Assembly: GCA_019239425.1 (NCBI GenBank)
Contig: JAFAZX010000045.1
Coordinates: forward strand, 434,001-498,000
DNA length: 64,000 nucleotides
Source of the DNA: Acidobacteriota bacterium
GTDB lineage: Bacteria; Acidobacteriota; Blastocatellia; Pyrinomonadales; Pyrinomonadaceae
Reading direction: 5' to 3'
Every line of letters starts with the position of its first letter. Position 1 is the first letter of the stretch. The notes under the pieces are model-generated. The model did not search any database and was not told the origin of the DNA. It was given only the letters and a program-made list of their open reading frames with translations. This document shows positions 1 to 8,302 of this stretch, one piece after another. The translations under genes and the position numbers were made by a program.

Positions 1-37
1 CCTTAGAGATTGAAGCTGTATGAGTGAGAGGAAGTTT

Positions 38-106
38 ACCACAGAGACACAGAGGCACGGCTTGTTGAGCTATTGGCCCCAAGCCGTGCCTCTGTGTCTC
101 TGTGGT
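38..106. repeat. Family A palindrome (A1)
   Basis: Arms CACAGAGACACAGAGGCAC and its inverse flank a short loop. The arm is an 8-nt unit repeated (CACAGAGA, CACAGAGG, CACGGCTT). Lies just downstream of the MltF-like gene. Confidence 0.85.
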
Positions 107-125
107 GAAAAGCTTTCGCTCTAAC

Positions 126-1676
126 TCAGCCTCGTATCCTGCGCGCGCGGCGCGCGGCGACGACGAACTCTTTGTAGCGGTCGTAGCGGCGGAGGATGTG
201 GTCGACGTAGTTGACCGGCTCCAGCCCGCGGCAGAAGCCGAACTTGACGACCTCGTCGGTGGAGTATTGCTGCGTGGACTTCTGCAGGAGCCAGTAGGAC
301 ACGTCGTCCCAGCGCAGGGGGTCGCCGCCGTACTTCGACGCGAGGCGCTGCGCGTCCTCGACGTGGCCGGGGCCGCAGTTGTAGGAGGCGAGGATGAACT
401 TCAGGCGCTCGCCCCCGTCCTCGATGCGCCCGTCCCAGAATTCGTCGAGCCACTTCAAGTAGCGCACCGCGCCGCCGACGTTGTCCTCCGGGTCGAACGC
501 GTCGCGCACGCCGACCTGCCGCGCCGTCCCCGGCATCAGTTGCAGGAGCCCCTGCGCGCCCGCCCACGACTTCGCGTCCGGCTTGAACTTCGACTCCTGG
601 TAGACCTGCGAGGCGAGCAGACGCCAGTCCCAGCCGATCTCCGGCGCGTGCCGCTTGAGCAGCTCGTCGTAGGGGCAGAGCTTCCCCGTCCTCGACGTCA
701 GGAAGTCGCTCGTCGCGCGCTCGATGTAACCCTTCATGTCGACGAAGTATTTCTTGTAGAGCCGCGCGCAGAGTCCCTCGTTCTGCTTGTCCTCGATCCA
801 GCGGTTCAGCTCGGCCAGCAGCTCGGGCGAGTTCCGGCGCACGGCCCACGCGACGTTGTGCTTGCGGCCGACGACGGGCTTGACCTTGAGGTTGCTGAAC
901 TCCGCCTCCTTGAGCGCCGCGAGGTTCGCCTGCATGACCGTGAACTCGACCTCGCCGCGCGCGATCTTCTGCGCGAGCGCCTCGTCCTGCACCTCGCCCA
1001 GCTCGACGACGTGGATGTCGCCGTCGATCTCGTCGGAGAGTTCGACGAGCGTGTGCGCGTAGGGCGACTTCTCCGGCAGGTCAACCTGCTTGCCCGCGAG
1101 CTGCGCCGGGGCCGTGACGAGCCGCGCCGGGATGTCCACCTCGGGCGCGGGGTCTGCGGGGCCGGGGGCCATCGCCTTCTCGGCGACGTCCGAGGCGGCC
1201 TGCGGCGGCTCGGCCTGCTGCACGAGCGCGGGCTCGGTCTGGTAGAGGGCGCGCGTGAAGGCGGCCTGCGCCTCCGTCTCCGGCGTGGGCACGAGCCGCG
1301 CCGCGGCCAAGTCGCCCTCGCCCGAGTTGAGGAGCGGCAGCAGGCTCTTCGGGTCGGTGACGACGACCATCTTGAGCTTGAGCCCCTCGCTCTCGGCGAA
1401 GGCGCGCAGCAGCTCGTACTCGTAGCCGAGCGGCTCGCCGCGGTAGACGAAGTAGGTCGTCGAGTTGTAAGGCGCGAGCACGGTCAGCTCGCCCTTCTGG
1501 CGCAGCTCGGCGAGGTCGCGCCTGACCGGCTCGGCCGGCGGCGGCACGTCCTTCTGGCGCACGATCTTGTCGACGGCTTCGAGTTTCGTCCGCGGCCCGC
1601 GCCGGCAGGACGCGGACGGCAGGCAGAGCAGGCAGGCGGACAGCAGCAGGCAGAGCAGTCTACACGTCGGGCTCAT
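126..1676 (-). CDS. MltF-like membrane-bound lytic transglycosylase with substrate-binding-like domain
   Basis: Predicted murein lytic transglycosylase of 516 aa, lipid-anchored in the periplasm. A hydrophobic N-terminus ends in a lipobox-like SASC with Cys24. Residues about 60-300 resemble the family 3 solute-binding domain (ELTVLAPYNSTTYF, then GYEYELLRAFAESEG). Residues about 340-500 form an SLT goose-lysozyme-like domain with VYQESKF, where Glu361 is the likely catalytic acid, and GAQGLLQLMPGTA. This two-domain order matches MltF (YfhD). Such enzymes cleave the MurNAc-GlcNAc bond to leave 1,6-anhydro ends. The ATG at 1676 is the only start giving a full signal peptide. The gene stands alone between two family A palindromes. 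Family assignment is strong; the ligand of the first domain is unknown. Confidence 0.88.
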   Translation of the reverse strand: MSPTCRLLCLLLSACLLCLPSASCRRGPRTKLEAVDKIVRQKDVPPPAEPVRRDLAELRQKGELTVLAPYNSTTYFVYRGEPLGYEYELLRAFAESEGLKLKMVVVTDPKSLLPLLNSGEGDLAAARLVPTPETEAQAAFTRALYQTEPALVQQAEPPQAASDVAEKAMAPGPADPAPEVDIPARLVTAPAQLAGKQVDLPEKSPYAHTLVELSDEIDGDIHVVELGEVQDEALAQKIARGEVEFTVMQANLAALKEAEFSNLKVKPVVGRKHNVAWAVRRNSPELLAELNRWIEDKQNEGLCARLYKKYFVDMKGYIERATSDFLTSRTGKLCPYDELLKRHAPEIGWDWRLLASQVYQESKFKPDAKSWAGAQGLLQLMPGTARQVGVRDAFDPEDNVGGAVRYLKWLDEFWDGRIEDGGERLKFILASYNCGPGHVEDAQRLASKYGGDPLRWDDVSYWLLQKSTQQYSTDEVVKFGFCRGLEPVNYVDHILRRYDRYKEFVVAARRARRIRG

Positions 1677-1815
1677 CGAGGTTAGTCCTGCGGGCGGGGA
1701 GACCCTTCGCGCTTACAAGGGGATGCCGTGGGTTGCGGGGTACGTTTGCGAACTTTGTACGCCAGAACCGCCCCCCCCGTCAACCTAGCCGCGGGCGGAG
1801 TAAGGTGAGAGGTAT

Positions 1816-1903
1816 TTAACCACAGAGACACAGAGGCACAGCTTGTCGAGAGCTAAAGCTGAAGCTGTGTTCTGAGCTGTGTCTCTGTGTCTCCGTGGTT
1901 AAT
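1816..1903. repeat. Family A palindrome (A2)
   Basis: Same arms as A1, bounded by TTAACC/GGTTAA. The right arm carries a shifted CTGAGCTGTG variant. Located in the spacer before the SnoaL-like gene. Confidence 0.85.
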
Positions 1904-2026
1904 CCCCTTCCGCCGTACGCCCGGCTGAATCCATCTAACTGCCGCGGGTGATACTTTTTGCCCCCGCGTTGCGCGTTCGTGGGTGGGGTAGGTGAGGGTT
2001 TTAGAGTTGAGAAGGGAGAAGGGCAG

Positions 2027-2503
2027 ATGACGAGAGAGGAACTGATCGCGGCTAACCTGGCCGCCGTCGAGGCGCACTTTCACACGGAGGCGACGGGCGA
2101 GATCGACAAGGCGCTCGACCTCTACACGGACGACATCGTGTGGGAGTCGCCCGCGCGCGAGTTGGTCTTCCGCGGCAAGGAGGCGACCGGCGCGATGTAC
2201 CGGCGGATGTTCGAGTCTTTCCAGGTCGAGGAGTTCCGCCAGCTCCAGCGCTTCGCGACCGAAGAGAGGGTCGTGGACGACAGCGTCGCGCGGGTCGTGA
2301 TCGCGGGCGACGGCGTCATCAACTCGCCCGCGCCGGTCGGGGCGCTGGTCGAGATTAGACTCCTGCACGTCTTCGAGATGCGCGAGGGGAAGATTTCGCG
2401 CGAGCTGGTCTTCGAGACCTGGCGTACAATCGAAGAGTCCACGGGTCGCATGCCGTACGCAGCCACCTCGCAATACGCCAGCCCGATTCACCCGGCGCAC
2501 TGA
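2027..2503 (+). CDS. SnoaL-like (NTF2 fold) protein
   Basis: A 158-aa protein with the SnoaL/NTF2-like pattern: an N-terminal helix pair (EAHFHTEATGEIDKALDLYT), then a DDIVWESP strand, a REL/FRGKEA turn, a helix with YRRMFESF, and curved-sheet strands ending in HVFEMREGKISRELVFE. Members are small polyketide cyclases, isomerases or ligand-binding proteins, and the sequence does not tell which. The ATG at 2027 follows a good ribosome-binding site (GAAGGGAGAAGG). The frame stays open upstream to 1958 but has no better start. The GNAT gene follows 25 bp downstream on the same strand, so the two are probably co-transcribed. Confidence 0.75.
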   Translation: MTREELIAANLAAVEAHFHTEATGEIDKALDLYTDDIVWESPARELVFRGKEATGAMYRRMFESFQVEEFRQLQRFATEERVVDDSVARVVIAGDGVINSPAPVGALVEIRLLHVFEMREGKISRELVFETWRTIEESTGRMPYAATSQYASPIHPAH

Positions 2504-2528
2504 GGCGGCCGGCGAGAGGAGGAGAGCG

Positions 2529-3392
2529 ATGGAGGTTACTTTAAGGTCGGCCACGCCCGAAGACGCGGGGGAGTGCGGGCGCATCATCTACGAGGCGTTC
2601 AAGGGCATCTCGGGGCGGCACGGCTTCCGCCCCGACTTCCCTTCGGTCGAGGCCGCGACCGGGTTCGTGAGCGGCTTCATCGCAGACCCTTCGGTCTACG
2701 GCGTGGTGGCGGAGAGCGGGGGGCGCGTGGTCGGCTCGAACTTCCTTTCGGAGTGGGACGCGATCCGCAGCGTCGGCCCCATCACCATCGACACCGACGT
2801 GCAGGCGCGCGGCACGGGCCGCCGCCTGATGGAGGCCGTCATCGAGCGCGGGCGCGCGGGCGCGGGCGTCCGCCTGGTGCAGGACAGCTACAACGCGGCC
2901 TCGCTCTCGCTCTACGCATCCTTAGGCTTCGACGTGAAGGAGCCGCTCGCCCTGATCGAGGGGAGCGTCGCGGGCGGAGTGCCCGGCGGCTTCGAAGTCA
3001 GGCCGATGCGAGATGAAGACCTCGGCGCGGTCAACGAGTTGTGCCGGAGGGTGCACGGGTTCGACCGCGCGGGCGAGTTGCAGAGCCTCGCGCCGGTGCT
3101 CAACCCCTTCGTCGCCGTGCGCGGAGGGCAGGTCACGGCCTACGCCTCGATGCCGAACTTCTGGGCGCTCGGCCACGCCGTGGCCGAAGAGGATAGGGAC
3201 ATGCAGGCGCTGCTCGCGGGGGCCTCGGCGCAGAGCGGCGCGCCGCTCTCCTTCCTCTTCCCGACGCGGCAGGCCGCGCTCTTCCGCTGGTGCCTGGGTC
3301 AGGGCCTGCGCGTCGTCAAGACGATGACGCTGATGGCGATGGGCGAGTACGTCGAGCCGCGCGGGAGTTTCATCACGTCGGTGGGGTACTGA
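2529..3392 (+). CDS. Tandem GNAT-family N-acetyltransferase
   Basis: A 287-aa predicted acetyltransferase with two GNAT folds. The first (residues about 3-150) has the acetyl-CoA pyrophosphate-binding signature ARGTGRRLMEAVIERG and the later NAASLSLYASLGF element. The second (about 155-280) is degenerate: it begins VRPMRDEDLGAVNELCRRVHGF and lacks a clear Q/RxxGxG/A loop, so it may be structural or substrate-binding. The substrate cannot be read from sequence. The ATG at 2529 follows GAGAGGAGGAGAGCG. A family C palindrome starts within three bases of the stop codon. Confidence 0.8.
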   Translation: MEVTLRSATPEDAGECGRIIYEAFKGISGRHGFRPDFPSVEAATGFVSGFIADPSVYGVVAESGGRVVGSNFLSEWDAIRSVGPITIDTDVQARGTGRRLMEAVIERGRAGAGVRLVQDSYNAASLSLYASLGFDVKEPLALIEGSVAGGVPGGFEVRPMRDEDLGAVNELCRRVHGFDRAGELQSLAPVLNPFVAVRGGQVTAYASMPNFWALGHAVAEEDRDMQALLAGASAQSGAPLSFLFPTRQAALFRWCLGQGLRVVKTMTLMAMGEYVEPRGSFITSVGY

Positions 3393-3394
3393 AA

Positions 3395-3460
3395 GGGTGC
3401 TGGGTGCTGGGTGCTGGGTGCTGGGTTTTGGTTTTACCCAGCACCCAGCACCCAGCACCT
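3395..3460. repeat. Family C palindrome (C1)
   Basis: Four GTGCTGG heptamers then an inverse set, directly after the GNAT stop codon and shared with the converging M16 gene end. A B-like fragment (CCGCCTACTG) trails it. Confidence 0.85.
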
Positions 3461-3469
3461 TCTTACCGC

Positions 3470-6280
3470 CTACTGTCCCGACGGCTCGCCGTCTGGGTTG
3501 AGGCGGATGACTTCGCCGAAGCCCAGTTCGCGGATGCCCTTCTCGACTTTGCGCAGGTCGCCGACGACGATCCAGATGACCTCGCCGGGGCGGACGAACT
3601 TCTTCGCCGCGGCGTTGAGCTGCGACTCGGTCAGGCCGCGCACGTTCGAGGCGTAGCGCGCCCAGTAGTCGTCCGGGAGGTTGTAGTTGAGCATGCGGAT
3701 GGCCGCGCTCTCCAGCGAGTCGAGCGTCTCGAAGCGCGCGGGCAGGCGCAAGGTCATGTTGCGCATGATGCTCGCGAACTCCTCGCCCGCGACGGGGCGC
3801 TCGCCCGCCAAGCCCTTAATCTCCTTCGAGACCTCGGCCATCGACTCCTTCGTCTTGTCGGTCTGCACGGGCGCGATGACGATGAACGGGCGCTGGCCGC
3901 GCGAGCTGCCGATGAAGCCTTGGGTGCCGTAGCTCCAGTGCTTGTCGAGGCGCAGGTTCCGGTTCAGACGTGACGTGGCCATCCCGCCGAAGTTTTGCAT
4001 GACGGTCTCGATGGCCTGCTCCTCCGCCTGCCCGCCCGGCTCGGAGAGGTGTGCGGCCACGACGACCGACTGCGGCGCGTCGGGCTTGTCGATCAGGTAG
4101 ACGCGGCCGCCCGCCGTGCGCGGCGCCGTGCCGATGTTCTTCGCGGGCGCCTTGCCCGGCGCCCACGCCCCGAAGGACTGTTCGAGCGCGGGCATCAATT
4201 TCTGCATCGTCGTGTCGCCGGTGACGATGACGGTCGCGCTGCCCGGCTTGAACCACTGCGCGTGCCAGCGCGCGAGGTCTTCGCGCGTGACCGGCTCGAC
4301 CGACTTCTCGGTGCCGGAGCCCGAGGACGGCTTGCCGTAGGCGTGCGACGCGCCGTAGAGGATGCCGGGCAGGACGCGCATCGCGGCGGCCGCGGCCGAC
4401 GCCTTCTCCTGCCCGATCTGCGCGAGGCGGCGCTCCTTCTGAATCTTGAACTGGTCTTCGGGGAACGAGGGGTTGAGCACCACGTCCGCGAGGATGTCGA
4501 GCGTCGGGCGCAGGTTCTCGGAGACGGCGCTCACCTTGACGAAGGAGAGGTCGAGCTGGCTGCCGGTGCCGAGCTGCGCGCCCAAAGCGTCCAGCTCGTC
4601 CGCGATCTTGAAGGCGTCGCGCGTCTTCGTCCCCTCGTCCAGCAGGTCGACCGCGAGCGAGGCCGTCCCCGCGCGCTCGGGCGTGTCGGAGGCGAAGCCC
4701 GCGTCCACCGCCACCAGCACGTTGACGATGGGCGCCGAGTGCCTTTCGAGCAGCATCACGCCCAGGCCGTTCTTCAGGGTCGCGCGCTGCACCTCCGGGA
4801 ACTTCACCTCGGGCGCGCCGCCGAGCGCGGGCAGAACCTTGCGGTCGACCTCCGTCTTCCCGGCCGCGAGCTTGGGGAAGGGCTTGACGAGCATCGTGTA
4901 GCTGTTCGCGCGCAGCCACTTCTGCGCGGCGGCGCGCACGTCCGCGGGGCTGGCCTTCGACATCACTTCGAGCTTGTCGAGGTAGGCGTCGGGCGAGCCG
5001 CCGTAGGTCATGCTCTCGGCCAGCACGTCGGAGCGCCCGCCGAAGCCGCCAAGGGTTTCGATGTTGCGCAGGAACTCGGCGAACGTGCGGCTGCGCGCGC
5101 GCTGCAGCTCTTCGGCGGTCGGCCCCTTGTCGACCAGCTCGTTCAGCACCGAGTCCATCTCGCGCTCGGCCTCGGCAGGGTCTGCGCCCTGCTTGACGGT
5201 GACGGTGACGAAGAGGAGGCTGCCCAGCTCGCTCTTGTTCATCGAAGCGCCGACCGAGGTCGCGAGGCCCTTCTCGTAGACGAGCCGGCGGTTGAGGCGC
5301 GAGCTCTTCGAGCCGGAGAGCACCTCGGCGAAGAGCGAGAGCTGTTCGGCCTCGTCGTCGCGCCAGGCGGGCGCGTGGTAGATGCGGTAGAGGCGCGCCT
5401 GCGGGACGCGGTCGTACATCTCGTCGCGGACGTTGCGCTCCAGGCGCGGTATCCACTCGCGCGTCCGCGCGAGCGGCGGGCCGGGCTGGATGCCGCCGAA
5501 GTATTTCTGCACCAGCGCCAGCGCGCGCTCCGGCGTGATGTCGCCCGCGAGCGAGATGACCGCGTTGTTCGGGCCGTAGTAAGTCCGGTACCACTCCTTC
5601 ACGTCGCTGAGCGAAGCGGCGTTCAAGTCCTCCATCGAGCCGATGGTCGTCCACGAGTAGGGGTGCGAGGCGGGGTACATCTTCGGCGCGATCTCGGTGA
5701 AGACGCGGCCGTAGGGCGCGTTCTCGCCCTGCCGCTTCTCGTTCTGCACGACGCCGCGCTCGCGCTCCAGCATGTCCTGCGAGATGCGCGCTTCGAGGAA
5801 GCCCATGCGGTCGGCTTCCAGGTATAGCGTGCGCTCCAGGGCCGAGACGGGCACGTCCTCGAAGAAGTTGGTGCGGTCGGTGTCGGTCGTCCCATTCCGG
5901 TTGTTGGCGCCGAGGTCGTCCATCGCCTCGCGGAAGCCGTGCGGGTAGTTCTCCGAGCCGTTGAAGAAGAAGTGCTCGAAGAGGTGCGCGAAGCCCGTCT
6001 TGCCCGGCTTCTCGTTGCGCGAGCCGACGTGATACCAGAGGTTGACGGCGACGATGGGGACGCTGTGGTCTTCGTGGACGAGGAGCGTGAGTCCGTTGTC
6101 GAGCACGAACTTCTTGTGCGCGATCTGGTAGCGCGCGCGGTCGAAGCGCGCGGGCGCCGCCTGCGCCTCGGCCGGCGCGGGGGCCGGGCGGCGTCGTTGC
6201 TGCGCGAGCGCGGACGGCGGCGCGAGCTGGGAGATGACGGAAGCGGTCAAGATGGCGGACAGCAGTAGCCTCTTTAACAT
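3470..6280 (-). CDS. M16 (pitrilysin/insulinase) family zinc peptidase, secreted
   Basis: A 936-aa protein with a cleavable signal peptide (about residues 1-26, ending ALAQ) and two M16 repeats. The first half carries the inverted zinc motif HLFEH (GFAHLFEHFFFNGSEN) and a downstream helix with ERERGVVQNEKR that can supply the third ligand. The second half (from about 480, VLPALGGAPEVKFPEVQ) lacks HxxEH and is the usual inactive partner. It also has the C-terminal M16 pattern. It is probably a periplasmic oligopeptidase; such one-chain double M16 proteins are common in acidobacteria. The ATG at 6280 precedes a clear signal peptide. The long open frames on the opposite strand here are codon-bias shadows. 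Confidence 0.9.
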   Translation of the reverse strand: MLKRLLLSAILTASVISQLAPPSALAQQRRRPAPAPAEAQAAPARFDRARYQIAHKKFVLDNGLTLLVHEDHSVPIVAVNLWYHVGSRNEKPGKTGFAHLFEHFFFNGSENYPHGFREAMDDLGANNRNGTTDTDRTNFFEDVPVSALERTLYLEADRMGFLEARISQDMLERERGVVQNEKRQGENAPYGRVFTEIAPKMYPASHPYSWTTIGSMEDLNAASLSDVKEWYRTYYGPNNAVISLAGDITPERALALVQKYFGGIQPGPPLARTREWIPRLERNVRDEMYDRVPQARLYRIYHAPAWRDDEAEQLSLFAEVLSGSKSSRLNRRLVYEKGLATSVGASMNKSELGSLLFVTVTVKQGADPAEAEREMDSVLNELVDKGPTAEELQRARSRTFAEFLRNIETLGGFGGRSDVLAESMTYGGSPDAYLDKLEVMSKASPADVRAAAQKWLRANSYTMLVKPFPKLAAGKTEVDRKVLPALGGAPEVKFPEVQRATLKNGLGVMLLERHSAPIVNVLVAVDAGFASDTPERAGTASLAVDLLDEGTKTRDAFKIADELDALGAQLGTGSQLDLSFVKVSAVSENLRPTLDILADVVLNPSFPEDQFKIQKERRLAQIGQEKASAAAAAMRVLPGILYGASHAYGKPSSGSGTEKSVEPVTREDLARWHAQWFKPGSATVIVTGDTTMQKLMPALEQSFGAWAPGKAPAKNIGTAPRTAGGRVYLIDKPDAPQSVVVAAHLSEPGGQAEEQAIETVMQNFGGMATSRLNRNLRLDKHWSYGTQGFIGSSRGQRPFIVIAPVQTDKTKESMAEVSKEIKGLAGERPVAGEEFASIMRNMTLRLPARFETLDSLESAAIRMLNYNLPDDYWARYASNVRGLTESQLNAAAKKFVRPGEVIWIVVGDLRKVEKGIRELGFGEVIRLNPDGEPSGQ

Positions 6281-6588
6281 AGAAGGAACCTCTGGGGTGG
6301 ACTGGATTTTCTGCGCGCTGAGAATTTCGGGGGCGCGACGTACGCCCTACGGCGCTTCTCGCTTGAGGGCGGAGTTTACCTTCGGGCGCGCCGTTTCGGC
6401 AACGCGCCACAGTCGAATCCATTTCCGTGCATTATTGCTATAAGTTCGTTGCGACGGCCGGCACCTCCGCGAGCCCCTCAAGTCAGACATAACTGGCATG
6501 CAACACGGCCGCAACCAACGCCGCTGGCGAGGTTGTTATCCTCCCTCCAACGTTAAAGGCGACCCCGCGAGAGGGTCTGGGTAAAGCG
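6281..6588. other. Gene-free stretch between divergent genes, AT-rich patch and possible RNA structure
   Basis: No gene is seen. Around 6428-6445 lies the only AT-rich patch (GCATTATTGCTATAAG), which contains a TGC-TATAAG string that could serve as an extended -10 for the rightward small gene. From 6505 the + strand can fold: AACCAACGCC pairs imperfectly with GGCGAGGTTGTT, and GACCC pairs with GGGTC around 6561-6577. Confidence 0.3.
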
Positions 6589-6620
6589 GAAGCGCCGGGC
6601 TGTGGATAGCCCGGCGCTTC
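6589..6620 (+). terminator. Perfect GC-rich hairpin upstream of small gene
   Basis: GAAGCGCCGGGCT, a 6-nt loop, then AGCCCGGCGCTTC: a 13-bp perfect stem followed by TTCACACTGA. It lies 38 bp before the start of the 49-aa gene on the same strand, so it may be an attenuator, or the 3' end of an untranslated transcript running from about 6440. It has no long U-tract, so classical termination is uncertain. Confidence 0.4.
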
Positions 6621-6658
6621 TTCACACTGAGGGGTTGCGCAGAAAGGGGGGTTCGTTT

Positions 6659-6808
6659 ATGTCTGCGATTTACGAGGAGATTAAATTCGAAGACCTGAGC
6701 CCTGAGGAGAAGCTGCGGGGCGAAGCGCCGTCGGAGCTGGAAGTGCCGGGCGCGCAGAAGCCGGAGAGCGTCGAAGTCCGGCGGGAGATCAACCCGAACA
6801 CCGAGTGA
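6659..6808 (+). CDS. Small acidic hypothetical protein (49 aa)
   Basis: The protein starts MSAIYEEIKFEDLSPEEKL and is rich in Glu and Pro, with no membrane segment, cysteine or recognisable domain. The ATG at 6659 follows a strong AAAGGGGGG ribosome-binding site, which is the main evidence that it is translated. Frame-preserving codon use fits the GC-rich background. It lies alone between a hairpin at 6589-6620 and a convergent terminator at 6940-6974. Function is unknown. Confidence 0.5.
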   Translation: MSAIYEEIKFEDLSPEEKLRGEAPSELEVPGAQKPESVEVRREINPNTE

Positions 6809-6939
6809 GCGGCGCGCGCGGCCGGCTTCGACGACTACCCCGTCGAAACCTTCGAGGTCGGCGAACCTGATGAGGTCTGACAGCGCCTGCTGCCGGGGAA
6901 GAACTTGGCATCCACCAGGCCGCACGGCGGACTTGTACA

Positions 6940-6974
6940 AAGAGGGGCGCGGGCCGTGTGACCCGCGCCCCTCT
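6940..6974. terminator. Bidirectional hairpin terminator between convergent genes
   Basis: AAGAGGGGCGCGGG and CCCGCGCCCCTCT form a 13-14 bp stem around a 7-nt loop. An outer stem CCGCACGGC (6920-6928) pairs with GCCGTGCGG (6975-6983). It sits between the converging 49-aa gene and the secreted protein gene ending at 6996, as expected of a shared terminator. Confidence 0.6.
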
Positions 6975-6995
6975 GCCGTGCGGGCGGGCACGCCG

Positions 6996-7817
6996 TCACC
7001 CGCAATACTCCATGTTACAGGTCTGGCCGTTGTTGGTGATGGTGCAGTATTCGGGCGAGGAGACAGGGCTATTGCAGTCGAAATACCCGCCGCCGATCCA
7101 GCCGCACGCCTGGCCGGGCGGCGGGGGGCAGGGCACATAGGTGCTGCCCGTGTAGTGGTACGCGCACTGCGAGTAGTTGGGGTAGCAGGATTGCGGCTGC
7201 GGCTCCGGCTCCGCCTTGCGGTAGCCAACCCGCCTGACAGAGACCTTGTCAAACGACCAGGGCTCGTTCGGCAAGGTCATGTAATCGAGTTCGTACTTGG
7301 CCTGCTCCTCCCAGCTCCCGCCGTCCTCGTACACGACCGAGCCGGCGCTCACGTCGAGATGAAACTTCGCCCCGCTTGCGACGCGGTCTTTCACCTTCTC
7401 GAATATCTTGGCGAAGGCGACGACCTCGCGCTTAATCTCCAGGGTTCCACCCGCGGGCAGCGCCCCGGCCGTGTCGATGGGCGGGGTCTCACCGCGCAGG
7501 ATGATGACGCCCCTGTCTCTGTCGTCCGACAGATACCACCGGAGCCTGACCGACCTGACGGCCTTCGCGCGGCTCGTGACTCTGACCCTGGTGACGGCGA
7601 GCCCCTGCCCGGCCTCCGTCGTCACGCCCCTGACGAAGACGGGCCGCCGGACGTAGTCGGGGGCGAAGTAGGGCGTGCTGTAGAGCGTCCACTCTTTGCC
7701 TTCGGCCGGCTTGCCTCCCTTCACCGCCGCCTCCGTGCGGGCTACCTTCGGCTGAGACCAAGCCATGCCGGCGAGCATCAGGAGAGACACGAGCAGCGCG
7801 TGCTTCATGTATTTCAC
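6996..7817 (-). CDS. Secreted hypothetical protein with Cys-rich C-terminus
   Basis: A 273-aa protein that I do not recognise. It has a signal peptide (about residues 1-21, ending MAWSQ) and a middle part rich in beta-strand patterns (VRVTSRAKAVRSVRLRWYL, EIKREVVAFAKIFEKV). From about residue 210 a proline/tyrosine/cysteine-rich tail follows, with roughly eight cysteines (SCYPNYSQCAYHYTG, CNMEYCG) that probably form disulfides after export. The start is GTG at 7817, chosen because AAAGGAG lies 10 nt upstream; an in-frame ATG three codons later is the alternative. The gene is isolated, with a terminator hairpin just beyond its stop. Likely periplasmic or extracellular. Confidence 0.65.
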   Translation of the reverse strand: MKYMKHALLVSLLMLAGMAWSQPKVARTEAAVKGGKPAEGKEWTLYSTPYFAPDYVRRPVFVRGVTTEAGQGLAVTRVRVTSRAKAVRSVRLRWYLSDDRDRGVIILRGETPPIDTAGALPAGGTLEIKREVVAFAKIFEKVKDRVASGAKFHLDVSAGSVVYEDGGSWEEQAKYELDYMTLPNEPWSFDKVSVRRVGYRKAEPEPQPQSCYPNYSQCAYHYTGSTYVPCPPPPGQACGWIGGGYFDCNSPVSSPEYCTITNNGQTCNMEYCG

Positions 7818-8302
7818 AGGACTATCACTCCTTTCGCTGAAGACCTTTTAGCGGAGCCGGGCCGACGACGAGTGAGAGCGGGCCGGGTGTGGGACGGGCC
7901 GCCTGCTCCTCCCGCGCGAGGGCGCCGGTCGCTGAATGAGGTTTGCGGGCAACGTTGGGGGTTTGGGCGCGTCAATCCTATTTCCGGAGCGGGCCGATGT
8001 CAACGTTCGTGAGCCGGAGGGAACCCGGCCCCGGCGCGCAAGAGAAAGGGGAGGCCAGCCTTAACGGCTGGCCTCCCCTTTGCGCGTGACTGATGTCTTG
8101 GCCCGTACAGCCCGCGTTAACGAGCCATCACATTACCGTTGCAAAAACCACCCGCGCCGCGCGCCCACGCCCGGCCGCCTTGAGGAATTACATAACTATT
8201 ACAAACGGGCCGGGCGTTAGCTGTTAGGCTGTGAACATCCCCCGCGTCTAGTTTGAGACGGTCAAGATTTTGAGGGGGCTTACTTTGGTCACAGGGGGCA
8301 GG
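7818..8302. other. Long divergent intergenic region, no gene seen
   Basis: This 485-bp stretch separates the leftward secreted-protein gene from the rightward desaturase gene. No convincing reading frame with a ribosome-binding site is present. It holds one strong hairpin (8045-8081, listed separately) and an AT-richer patch at 8181-8205 that may carry the desaturase promoter, though no good -35/-10 pair was found. Confidence 0.4.
8045..8081. terminator. Strong hairpin in a divergent spacer
   Basis: AAAGGGGAGGCCAGCC, the loop TTAA with its flanks, then GGCTGGCCTCCCCTTT: an almost perfect 16-bp stem. Neither flanking gene is transcribed toward it, so if it is a terminator it must end an unannotated transcript. 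It could instead be a regulatory hairpin in the desaturase leader. Confidence 0.45.

Noticed and set aside
3995-5827. Long rightward open frame (610 codons) opposite the M16 peptidase gene
   Set aside because: It is a GC-bias shadow: the minus strand has a complete M16 protein with signal peptide and zinc motif, and this frame gives Arg/Ala/Val-rich nonsense without a ribosome-binding site.
6490-6660. Cyclic-di-GMP (GEMM) riboswitch
   Set aside because: The conserved GEMM core and tetraloop-receptor strings are not found; the folding is only generic stem pairing.
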